A stretch of 64,000 bases of DNA. It comes from Kutzneria kofuensis. Lineage in GTDB: Bacteria; Actinomycetota; Actinomycetes; Mycobacteriales; Pseudonocardiaceae. Both the position numbers and the translations under genes were made by a program. Positions 7,800 through 15,759 of the stretch are shown in pieces (within the stretch, counting starts at the first letter, position 1; every line of letters starts with the position of its first letter). The stretch spans positions 8,496,038 through 8,560,037 of the forward strand of contig NZ_JACHIR010000001.1 of the NCBI RefSeq assembly GCF_014203355.1. Reading direction: 5' to 3'. The notes under the pieces were generated by a model. The model searched no databases. It was not told the origin of the DNA and saw only the letters and a program-made list of their open reading frames with translations.

Positions 7800-9082
7800 C
7801 GCCGGCCGACTCTCCACGGGATGCCGACCTCGGTCTCGATCCGGCCTTGCTGGAGGACATCGCCCGCGACTACGGGACGCCGGCGTACGTCTACGACCTG
7901 GACGCCGTGCGGGCGGCGTACATCGCTCTCACCGCCGACCTCCCGCAGCCGAGCGACCTCCTGTACTCCCTCAAGGCCAATCCGCATCCCGCGGTGGTCG
8001 AGGCGCTCGTCGCCGTCGGTGCCGGGGCGGAAGTGAGTTCGAGCGGCGAGCTGGCCGTCGCACTGGCCGCCGGCTGCCCGCCCCGGCACGTGCTGTACAC
8101 CGGGCCCGGCAAGACCGCTGACGAGGTGCGGACCGCGCTGGCGGCGGGGGTCCGCCTGTTCTCGGTCGAGTCGCCCGGCGACCGTGCCCGCGTCGAGCAG
8201 GCGTGCGAACTGCTCGATGTCACCGTCGATGTCCTGGTGCGGCTGAACTATCCCCGGGCCAGCGCGGGCGGCTCGTTGCGGATGACCGGCCGCCCGACGG
8301 CTTTCGGCGTCGACGTGGGCGATGCCGGGGCGGTGACCGCGCTGCTGCGCCCCGGCCGGCGGGTGCGTCCGGTCGGCACGCACACCTTCTTCGCGACCAA
8401 CGTGGCGGACGAGCAGGACCTGCGCGCGGAGTTCCACAACGCGCTGGCCGTCGTCCGCGCGGTTGGTGGCGACGGTTTCGCGCCCACCGTGCTCGCTCTC
8501 GGCGGCGGGTTCTCCGCGCCCAACGCGCGGCCGGGAACCTTGCCGCGGTACCACAGCCTGCGGGCCGACCTGGCCGAGCAGTTGGACGTCGCCTTCCCCG
8601 CCTGGCGATCCGGCGTGCCGCGGGTGCTGTTCGAGTCCGGGCGCCACCTCACCGCCACGAGTGGCACGCTGCTGACCACGGTGCTGGACACCAAACGCTC
8701 AGGCGACCGCACCTTCGTCGTGCTCGACGCGGGCGTGAACGTGCTCGGCGGCATGACCGGCCTCGGCCGGCTGCGGGCGCCCGACGCCCAGGCCCGGGTG
8801 GTCGGCCGGACCGACCGGCCGGACGAGCCCGAGCAGCGGGTGACCCTGGTCGGCCCCCTCTGCACCCCGCTCGACGTGCTGAGCACCACGGCCACGATCG
8901 CCGCGCCGCGCCGCGGTCAGCTGCTGGCGATCCCCAACGTCGGCGCGTACGGCACGACCGCCAGCCTGCTCGCCTTCCTCAGCCGTCCGGCGCCGGTCGA
9001 GGTGATCGTCGACCACGGTGTGGTGCGGCGCGCGGAACGGCTCGTGCTTCACTCCGAGGAGGTACATCCCGATTCTCAATGA
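7796..9082 (+). CDS. Type III PLP-dependent decarboxylase (LysA/BtrK-like)
   Basis: 428 residues, starting in an ATGA overlap with the ligase gene. The alanine-racemase-type barrel shows YSLKANPHP (K60 as Schiff base), a glycine-rich phosphate-binding segment LALGGGFS, and GPLCTPLDVL (C356) in the C-terminal beta domain. Relatives decarboxylate diaminopimelate, ornithine or, in butirosin biosynthesis (BtrK), an amino acid held on a carrier protein. The neighbouring ligase and ACP make the carrier-bound reaction the best guess. The last codons lie on the junction with an IS110 element. Without the insertion the frame would run on to 10535, so the C-terminal tail may have been changed by the transposition. 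Confidence 0.88.
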   Translation: MTPADSPRDADLGLDPALLEDIARDYGTPAYVYDLDAVRAAYIALTADLPQPSDLLYSLKANPHPAVVEALVAVGAGAEVSSSGELAVALAAGCPPRHVLYTGPGKTADEVRTALAAGVRLFSVESPGDRARVEQACELLDVTVDVLVRLNYPRASAGGSLRMTGRPTAFGVDVGDAGAVTALLRPGRRVRPVGTHTFFATNVADEQDLRAEFHNALAVVRAVGGDGFAPTVLALGGGFSAPNARPGTLPRYHSLRADLAEQLDVAFPAWRSGVPRVLFESGRHLTATSGTLLTTVLDTKRSGDRTFVVLDAGVNVLGGMTGLGRLRAPDAQARVVGRTDRPDEPEQRVTLVGPLCTPLDVLSTTATIAAPRRGQLLAIPNVGAYGTTASLLAFLSRPAPVEVIVDHGVVRRAERLVLHSEEVHPDSQ

Positions 9083-10383
9083 AGTTGTCAAGATGAGAAC
9101 GTCAAGCAGCGTTTGCCGAGAGGGGCGGGACGAGTGCGTAGCAGCGGTCGTCGCGCAGCAGTGCCCACAGGACGTTGACGCGGCGGCGTGCCAGGGCCAG
9201 GACGGCCTGGGTGTGGCGCTTGCCCTCGGATCTCTTGCGGTCATAGAAGGTCCGCGACTGGTCGTTGCAGCCGATGCTGACCAGTGCGGAGGTGTAGAGG
9301 GCGCGTTGCAGGCCGCGATGGTAGCGGCGGGGTCGGCGCAGGTTACCGCTGACCCGGCCGGAATCGTGCGGTGCCGGGGCCAGGCCGGCGTAGCCGGCCA
9401 GGTGATCAGCGGAGGCGAACGCGGTCATGTCACCGCCGGTGGCCGCGAGAAACTCCGCACCGAGCAGCACTCCGATACCGGGCATGCTCAACAGGGTCGC
9501 GGCGTGTCGGTGCCGGCGAAACCGGCCCTCGATGAGCTTGTCGGTCTGCTTGAGCTGCTCATCGAGGGAGATCACTCCCTTCGCCATGTCCGCGACGAGC
9601 TGCGCGGCCAACTGCTCGCCGGGCAGCACGGTGTGCTGGGAGCTCGCCGCTGCCACGGCTGCGGCAGCCAGTGCGGCGGCGCTGCGGACTTTCTGCGACC
9701 GCAGCCAGTCCTCAAGCCCGCCAACTCCGAGCCGGCGGATGGCTGTCGGTGTCTGGACGTGGGTGAGCAGGACCAGCGGGCCGTGGTTGGTCAGGTCCAA
9801 CGCCCGTTCCAGGGCAGGGCTGATGCCCAACAATTGGTCGTGCAGCCGGTTGACCAGGCGCACGCGGTCACCGGCGAGGTCACGACGGCGCGCGACCAAC
9901 ATTCGCAACTCGACGATCAGTTCGTCGTCGACGCGCAGCGGGGACAGGTCCCGGCGCATGCGCGCCTGGTCGGCGATGATCGCGGCGTCTTTCGCGTCGG
10001 TCTTGCCCTCGCCCCGGTAGCCGCCGGCGGCGCGGTTGACCTGCTGGCCCGACAGGTGGACCACCTGCTGCCCGTGAGCGACCAGCAGCGCCAGCAGCAA
10101 CGCGGCGCCACCAGTACAGACGTCGACGGCCCAGCGGACCTGGTCGGCCAACGCGGTGATCTGGCCGATCAGCTCCAGCACCGCGGTCTCGTCGTTGACC
10201 ACCCGGCGCGACAGCAGCCGGACACCATCGGCGTCGATCACCACGACGTGGTGGTGTCCCTTGCCGATGTCCACCCCTGCCCACGCACGTTCCACTCGTG
10301 TCTCCCTGCTCTGACCAGCGTGTTCTCCCGTAGACGACCTCGCCGGCCTATCCCTACGCAGCGATCGGGTCGCAATTCTCAAT
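9072..10383 (-). mobile_element. IS110-type insertion element
   Basis: The transposase gene is flanked by two copies of ATTCTCAAT, at 9072-9080 and 10375-10383, which I take as the element ends. IS110 elements lack terminal inverted repeats and none is seen here. Family members insert through a short shared core guided by a bridge RNA encoded in a non-coding end. The 5' non-coding end here is about 80 bp (10296-10380). The element separates the decarboxylase from the acyl-CoA dehydrogenase gene and may weaken transcription of the latter. Confidence 0.75.
9102..10295 (-). CDS. IS110 family transposase
   Basis: 397 residues from GTG 10295 (GGAG-like sequence upstream); a longer frame to 10382 reaches the element end. 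The N-terminal DEDD/RuvC-like domain begins AGVDIGKGHHHVVVID and continues with a GKTDAKDA motif. The C-terminal Transposase_20 domain carries MPGIGVLLGAEFLA and a GLAPAPHDSG segment, with a Ser nearby in the GRVSGN context. Both domains are complete, so the enzyme may be active. Transcription opposes the biosynthetic operon. Confidence 0.93.
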   Translation of the reverse strand: MERAWAGVDIGKGHHHVVVIDADGVRLLSRRVVNDETAVLELIGQITALADQVRWAVDVCTGGAALLLALLVAHGQQVVHLSGQQVNRAAGGYRGEGKTDAKDAAIIADQARMRRDLSPLRVDDELIVELRMLVARRRDLAGDRVRLVNRLHDQLLGISPALERALDLTNHGPLVLLTHVQTPTAIRRLGVGGLEDWLRSQKVRSAAALAAAAVAAASSQHTVLPGEQLAAQLVADMAKGVISLDEQLKQTDKLIEGRFRRHRHAATLLSMPGIGVLLGAEFLAATGGDMTAFASADHLAGYAGLAPAPHDSGRVSGNLRRPRRYHRGLQRALYTSALVSIGCNDQSRTFYDRKRSEGKRHTQAVLALARRRVNVLWALLRDDRCYALVPPLSANAA

Positions 10384-10412
10384 CAGCGGCCGGGTCGTCA
10401 AGGAGGTGCCGG

Positions 10413-10535
10413 GTGGCCAATCGGAACAAGCCACACCAACCGCAGATGACTGAAAGCCACGCCCGGCGCCCCTGGGACCACTCGAACCCTACGACTGGCC
10501 CGAGCCGACCCAAGGAAGAAGGTAGGGATGGCTGA
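10413..10535 (+). CDS. Possible 40-residue hydrophilic peptide (or displaced decarboxylase tail)
   Basis: GTG 10413 lies six bases after a perfect AGGAGG (10401-10406). The frame ends at 10535, overlapping the next start in ATGGCTGA. The product is rich in Asn, Pro, His, Arg and Lys (begins VANRNKPHQPQ) and has no recognisable domain. If the IS110 element is removed together with one ATTCTCAAT copy, this frame is continuous with the upstream decarboxylase. It may therefore be the original C-terminal tail of that enzyme, now expressed separately or not at all. Confidence 0.4.
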   Translation: MANRNKPHQPQMTESHARRPWDHSNPTTGPSRPKEEGRDG

Positions 10536-11730
10536 CCGATCCGCCGTGCGCGTCCGGGACGCGCTCGAATCCCTCGACTCGCTCGTCCCGTTGCTGGCCG
10601 CGAACGCCGCGACCGTGGACCGGGAGGCCCGTTTCCCGGCGGAGAACCTCGATGCGCTGCGCGCCGCCGGTTTGCTCGGCCTGCTCGTGCCCGAGGACCA
10701 CGGCGGCCAAGGCCTCGGCCTGGCCGACCTGGTGACGGTCGCGCAGCGGCTTGCCGGGGGCTGCCTGTCCACGGCCATGATCCTGGCCATGCACTGCCAG
10801 CAGGTCGACGTCCTGGTCCGCCACGCCGGCCCGAGACTGCGGGCCGAGCTGCTGCCGCGGATCGCCGCCGGCGAGGTGTACCTGGCGTCCGTCACCACCG
10901 AGGCGGGGACCGGGGGCCATCTGCTCTCTGCGGACGCATCCCTCGAACGCGGGGGAGCGGACGGGGCGGCCACGGCCGAAGCGTCCATCCGGTTTCGCCG
11001 CGACGCGCCGGTCGTCACCGGCGCCGCCCACGCCGACGGGTTCCTGATCACCATGCGCGATGGTCCCGACCAGGGGGAGCACGCGGTGAGCCTGGTCTAC
11101 GCCGACCGGGCCGACCTCGACATCGAGCGCTACGGCGCCTGGAACCCGATGGGCATGCGGGCGACCGAGAGCGGCGCCGTGCGGCTGGCCGGGGCCATTC
11201 GCCCGGACCAGGTCGTCGGCCCGCCCGGCGGCTTTCGCGCCGTCGCCCTCGACAGCATGATCCCGGTGGGGCACCTGGCTTGGAGCGCCTGCTGGCTCGG
11301 GGCCGCGCGGGCCGTCTTCTCCGCCTTGGTGCGGCACCTGGCCCGCGACGGCCGAACCGACGTCGCCTCCCCGCTGGTGCGTGAGCGTGTCGCCCGGATC
11401 CGACTCGACCTGGAACTGGTGAGCGCCTATCTCGGGCGGGTCCGCGAGGAGGTCGAGCGGGTCCGGGCGCGGGCGGCTCCGTGCGACGCCCCGTCGCTGC
11501 AGATCCACCTCAACAGCCTGAAGATCGCCGCGTCCGAGTTGACCTACCGGGCCGTCGACCGGATGGTGCAGCTGGCCGGGATGTCCGTCGGGTACAGCGC
11601 CGACTCGGCGATCCCGCTCGAACGGGCCCTGCGTGACCTCCGCTCGGCCGCGCTGAACTACTCCAACGACCGCCTGTGGACCGCCACCGGCGGCCTGTGT
11701 CTGCTGGACCGCAAGGTCGAACTGCTGTGA
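10528..11730 (+). CDS. Acyl-CoA dehydrogenase family flavoprotein
   Basis: 400 residues. The N-terminal helical domain (ENLDALRAAGLLGLLVPEDHGG) and middle domain (ASVTTEAGTGG) are typical, as is the C-terminal helical bundle ending in ALNYSNDRLW. The usual catalytic Glu near YG.. is not obvious to me in the C-terminal domain, so the reaction may be dehydrogenation, oxygenation or something else. In carrier-protein pathways such enzymes oxidise aminoacyl or acyl thioesters on an ACP. The gene overlaps the small frame upstream by 8 bp and converges on the SARP gene. Confidence 0.85.
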   Translation: MADRSAVRVRDALESLDSLVPLLAANAATVDREARFPAENLDALRAAGLLGLLVPEDHGGQGLGLADLVTVAQRLAGGCLSTAMILAMHCQQVDVLVRHAGPRLRAELLPRIAAGEVYLASVTTEAGTGGHLLSADASLERGGADGAATAEASIRFRRDAPVVTGAAHADGFLITMRDGPDQGEHAVSLVYADRADLDIERYGAWNPMGMRATESGAVRLAGAIRPDQVVGPPGGFRAVALDSMIPVGHLAWSACWLGAARAVFSALVRHLARDGRTDVASPLVRERVARIRLDLELVSAYLGRVREEVERVRARAAPCDAPSLQIHLNSLKIAASELTYRAVDRMVQLAGMSVGYSADSAIPLERALRDLRSAALNYSNDRLWTATGGLCLLDRKVELL

Positions 11731-11749
11731 TCCGGCCGATCGGCCACGG

Positions 11750-14700
11750 TTAGGCGCCTTCCCGCTCGTCGGCCGGGTCCACCGAGTCCAGCTTGTCCCG
11801 CAGCACCCGGACCCACGGGGTGCCCATGGCCACGTGGTGGCGCAGCGCGTACTGCCACTGCTGCGCCGCCTCGTCCAGGTCGCCCAGCTCCGCCAGCACG
11901 TCGCCGACACCGGCCAGCGCCTTGCCCAGCTCGAGCCGGCACTCGACCCGCTCCGCCAGGTCGACCGCGTTGCGGTAGTGGGACATCGCCGCGGTGAGCT
12001 CGTGCCGGGCGAGGTGCACGGCGGCGAGGATGTTCATCGCCTCCGCCTCGACCGCGGGACGCTGGATGGTCCACAGCAGCTCCAGCGCCCGCATCCCGTG
12101 CGTCAGCGCATCGTCCAGCCGGCCCATGCGACGGTCGGCGTCGGCCATCCGCATCAGCGTCATCGCTTCGCCCGCGCGGAAACCGATGTCCTGCGTCGTC
12201 CGCATCGCCCGAGCCAGGATGTCGGTGGCGGCGGTGTGATCGCCCAGTTCCAGCTCGGCGGCGGCGATCGTCTCCATGGTGGTCACCATGTAGACCCCGT
12301 GGTTGAGCTGCTCGTGCAGCAACAGCGCCGTTCGGCCCACGTCCCGGGCCTCCCGGTTACGTCCCAACGCCAGGTGCACCACCGACAGCGTGCTGAGCGC
12401 CACGCCCTCCTCGAACAGGCTGCCCATCTCCCGATGCGCCGCGAGCGCCCGCTCCAGATAGGACAACGCCTCCGTGTAGCGGCCGACGCTCTGCGACAGC
12501 AGGCCGATCCGGCTCAGGCACACGGCCTCGGACTCGCGGTCGCCGGATTCCTCCGATATCGACAGCGCCCGCTTCATGTTGGTGAAGACCTCGCCGACCT
12601 TGCCCATCTGCCACTGCACCGACGACAGCGAACTGAGGTTCATGACCTCGATCGCGCGGTCGCCGCTGCGGGCCGCGGCCACGAGCGCGTTGTGCAGCAT
12701 GTCGACGTGGTTGTGCAGGCGCCCGCGGATCTGCAGGTAGCTGGCCATGGCCCGGGGCAGGTGACTGCCGTGGTGGTCCGGGCCGTGTTCGGTGATGAAG
12801 GCGATCGCCGCGAACAGGCCGTCCTGCTCATGGTCGAACCAGGCCAGGCCGTCGGCCTGGGTTTCGAACGTCGGTATGCCGCTCGTCGGGGCCGAGACCT
12901 GCAGCGTGAGCCGCCGCCGACCCGGGTGGATGCTCGCGGCGGCCTCATCGGCCGTGACCAGGTAGAAGTCCAACAGCCGTCGCAACGCCGCCTGCCGCTC
13001 GGGCTCCGTGTCCTCGGCGTAGCCGGCCCGCAGCGCGTAGCTGCGCAGCAGGCCGTGCAGCGCGTACCGGTCCGCGCGGGGCTGGAGCAACAGGTGGGCG
13101 TCGAGCAGGTGCTCCAGGGTCCGGCTGGTCTGGCCGAGCGGCATGTTCGCGATGGCGGCCGCCGCGTGCACGCCGAAGTCGTTGCCCAGAGTCATGCCGA
13201 CGTAGCGGAACAGGCGGCGGGCGCTGGCGGGCAGCCGCTGATAGGACATCTCGATCGTCCTCGACACGCTGCGTTCGGCGGTCGACAGCTCGTCCAGCCG
13301 GTCGTCCTCCTTCCGAAGGCGCCGCACGAGGTCCCCCATCGTCCACATAGGACGGCTTCGGAGCCGGGCGGCGGCGATGCGCAGGGCCAGCGGCAGATGT
13401 CCGCACACCGCGGTCAGCTCGCGGACGTCCGTGGCGGACCTGGTGATCTGCTCCTTGCCGAGGATCCGGCCGAGCAGGTCCATGGCCTCCTCGTCGGTCA
13501 TGGGCCGCAGCGAGATCGGCGCCACGCCGTCCAGGTCGGTGATCCGGGACCGGCTGGTGACCAGCAGCAGGCAGCCGCCCGCGCCCGGCAGCAGCGGGCG
13601 GATCTGGCCGATGCCCACCGCGTCGTCGAGCACGACCAGCATCCGCTTGCCCGCCATCCGCGTCCGCCACATCGCCGAGCGGGCGGCCACCTCGTCCGGG
13701 ATCTGGTCGCCCTCGACCCCGACGGCCTTCAGCAGCTGTTCGAGCGCCCCCATCGGGTCGAGCGGCTCAGCACCCTCGACATGGCCGCGCAGGTCGATGA
13801 ACAGCTGGCCGTCGGGAAACTGGTCCGCGATCGCGTAGGCGGCGTGCAGCGCGAAGGAGGTCTTGCCGACCCCGGCCATGCCGTCGACGGCGACGATGGT
13901 CAGCCGGCCGCGTTCGGCGGCGGCCATCGCCAGGTTCGCCACGCTCGCCAGTTCGGCCACGCGGCCGACGAAGTCGGGGAGGGTGTAGGGAAGTGTGTTC
14001 GGCCGGGTCGCCGGCTCCTCGGCGACCTCGACCGCCGGTCTGAGGCGGATCGCCGGAGTCGCCGGACGCACGTCCAGCTCGGGGTCGCCGCGCAGGATCT
14101 GCTCGTAGAGCCGAGACAGCTGCGGCCCCGGATCCACCCCCAGCTCGTCGGCCAGCACGGTGCGGGCATCGGCGTAGGAGCGCAACGCCTCGGCCTGCCG
14201 GCCGGTCCGGTACAGCGCGAGCATCAGCTGCGCCCGGAGGGTCTCCCGCAGCGGGTGACGCTGCACCAACAGGTTCAGGTCGGTCACGACCGCCGCCGCC
14301 ATCCCCAGCGACAGGCGCAGGCCGATCAGGCGCTCGGTGACCACCAGGCGTTGCTCGTCCAGCTGGGCGATGGCTGGGCTCAGCACCGGGCCGCCGAGGC
14401 CGTAGAGCGCCGAATCCCGCCACAGCTTCAGGCCCAGGTCCAACTGGATGGCCGCGTTCTCCGGCAGGCCGGACTCCATGGCCTCGTCGGCCCGGGCCAG
14501 CCGCAGGTTGAACAGGTTGAGGTCGAGCTGCTCGTCGCTCAGGTGCATTCGGTAGCCGGGACCGTCGGTGACGATGAGCGTGCTGTCCAGGTTCTTGCGC
14601 AGGTCAGCGATGATCTTGCGAACCTGGTGCGGCGCGGTGGCCGGGAGCTCGCCCTCCCAGGCCGCGTCGACCAGCCGGTCCACCGGCACGATGCGATTGT

Positions 14701-14806
14701 TCGACAGCAGCAGCACCGCCAGCACGTACTGGTGTCTGCGGCCGCGAAGAGGCAGCCGGCCCCGCTCGGTCCACACCTCCAACGGCCCGAGAACCTTAAA
14801 CTCCAC
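11750..14806 (-). CDS. AfsR-like SARP regulator: BTAD, NB-ARC and TPR domains
   Basis: 1018 residues from GTG 14806, with GGGAGG upstream. The N-terminal OmpR-type winged helix (EFKVLGPLEVW, RRHQYVLAVLLL) and BTAD domain fill about residues 1-245. A STAND/NB-ARC ATPase follows with Walker A GMAGVGKTS and the Walker-B-like RMLVVLDDAVG. TPR repeats occupy the last 350 residues. Proteins of this type activate secondary-metabolite genes by binding direct repeats near the -35 region. It is the natural candidate regulator for the hybrid peptide cluster, from which it is transcribed convergently. Confidence 0.92.
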   Translation of the reverse strand: MEFKVLGPLEVWTERGRLPLRGRRHQYVLAVLLLSNNRIVPVDRLVDAAWEGELPATAPHQVRKIIADLRKNLDSTLIVTDGPGYRMHLSDEQLDLNLFNLRLARADEAMESGLPENAAIQLDLGLKLWRDSALYGLGGPVLSPAIAQLDEQRLVVTERLIGLRLSLGMAAAVVTDLNLLVQRHPLRETLRAQLMLALYRTGRQAEALRSYADARTVLADELGVDPGPQLSRLYEQILRGDPELDVRPATPAIRLRPAVEVAEEPATRPNTLPYTLPDFVGRVAELASVANLAMAAAERGRLTIVAVDGMAGVGKTSFALHAAYAIADQFPDGQLFIDLRGHVEGAEPLDPMGALEQLLKAVGVEGDQIPDEVAARSAMWRTRMAGKRMLVVLDDAVGIGQIRPLLPGAGGCLLLVTSRSRITDLDGVAPISLRPMTDEEAMDLLGRILGKEQITRSATDVRELTAVCGHLPLALRIAAARLRSRPMWTMGDLVRRLRKEDDRLDELSTAERSVSRTIEMSYQRLPASARRLFRYVGMTLGNDFGVHAAAAIANMPLGQTSRTLEHLLDAHLLLQPRADRYALHGLLRSYALRAGYAEDTEPERQAALRRLLDFYLVTADEAAASIHPGRRRLTLQVSAPTSGIPTFETQADGLAWFDHEQDGLFAAIAFITEHGPDHHGSHLPRAMASYLQIRGRLHNHVDMLHNALVAAARSGDRAIEVMNLSSLSSVQWQMGKVGEVFTNMKRALSISEESGDRESEAVCLSRIGLLSQSVGRYTEALSYLERALAAHREMGSLFEEGVALSTLSVVHLALGRNREARDVGRTALLLHEQLNHGVYMVTTMETIAAAELELGDHTAATDILARAMRTTQDIGFRAGEAMTLMRMADADRRMGRLDDALTHGMRALELLWTIQRPAVEAEAMNILAAVHLARHELTAAMSHYRNAVDLAERVECRLELGKALAGVGDVLAELGDLDEAAQQWQYALRHHVAMGTPWVRVLRDKLDSVDPADEREGA

Positions 14807-15694
14807 GAGCCACCTCCCTCCCCGTGCGCCGACGCCCTTCGGGTCGAACCCTCATGCGCCCGCACGCGGGGAGTGAGCCGTCCGCCCGTGGCCGACCTCG
14901 GTGCGCGATGTCAGACCCCCAGATGATCACGCGTCGCCCCGGCCGAGTGCGGCAGGCGGGCTTGTTCGGCGGTGCTCGGACCCGCGACTCCGGGGTCCGG
15001 ACGCCACCGGCATCCTCCGGCCCTCATGCATTGATCATGTATCGACATCTACATGATTTGAGTGCGGTTGTGCACGCAACAGTCCGTCCGTCCCGCGTCC
15101 GATGGTCATTCGGTCACAGGGCGTTTCGGCCGATCCGTCCAAAGCCGAAGCGATCAGGGCGTTCAGCGCGATCTCGACCCGAAGCTTGTCTCATCGACCC
15201 GGGTGCGGGTGCGGGTGCGCGGCGCGGAAGGTTGTCGCCGCAGGCCAGGAGCCGCACCGGCCGTACCGGGAACACGCGTGCGCACCAACCCGCTGGCCTC
15301 CGAGTCAGGCACGGCCCCGGTGTCCTCCTCACGGGATGCCTCGGACATCGCTGCGTTCAGTACCAGGTGTCCAGCCCGACCGAACAGTGACGTCGGCGGG
15401 CTGGCCCAGGGGGCAGATGGAGACCTGCAGACCCAAACGGTTCAACCTCAGTAGCTGACGGCCCTGCCGGTGAAGTAGGGCTTATACGCCGATCAGGACC
15501 GACCGGGCAATCGTCATGTATAGAAGGTATGCCGCCCCCAACCCGCAGGTTGAAACTCAAGTCAGGGCACGTCGCGAAAGCCACGGCCAGGCCGACACAC
15601 TCCGCCTGCCCTACTCCCACCGACACTGTCCTCGACACGCGGCGCGATCGTCACCGGGTAGAAGCCGCGCGAGTGCCTACGTGAGACGGCCGAC
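14807..15694. other. Non-coding stretch upstream of the SARP gene
   Basis: About 890 bp with only short, Arg/Pro-rich frames that look like chance. It contains the SARP promoter, the inverted repeat at 15034-15057 and a second TCATGTAT copy near 15513. I see no convincing gene. Confidence 0.5.
15034..15057. promoter_or_regulatory. Inverted repeat ATCATGTA-N8-TACATGAT
   Basis: Perfect 8-bp arms with an 8-bp spacer in an AT-rich patch 228 bp upstream of the SARP start. The shape fits a dimeric regulator site. The half site TCATGTAT recurs near 15513, which supports a specific binding protein. Confidence 0.4.
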
Positions 15695-15732
15695 TGCGTG
15701 GGCTGCCATTGCCGGCAACGGCAGCCCACGCA
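15695..15732 (-). terminator. Strong hairpin terminator for the secreted-protein gene
   Basis: TGCGTGGGCTGCC at 15695-15707 pairs perfectly with GGCAGCCCACGCA at 15720-15732 around a 12-base loop. It lies 28 bp past the stop of the gene at 15760-17103, as expected for an actinomycete terminator lacking a T-run. Confidence 0.75.
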
Positions 15733-15759
15733 CACTCTCCTACCATCCGGGATGCGGCC

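Noticed and set aside
11834-14926. Plus-strand open frame of about 1030 codons
   Set aside because: It lies antisense to the SARP gene, reads as Arg/Gln/His-rich low-grade sequence with no domain, and exists only because GC-rich codons keep the opposite frame open.
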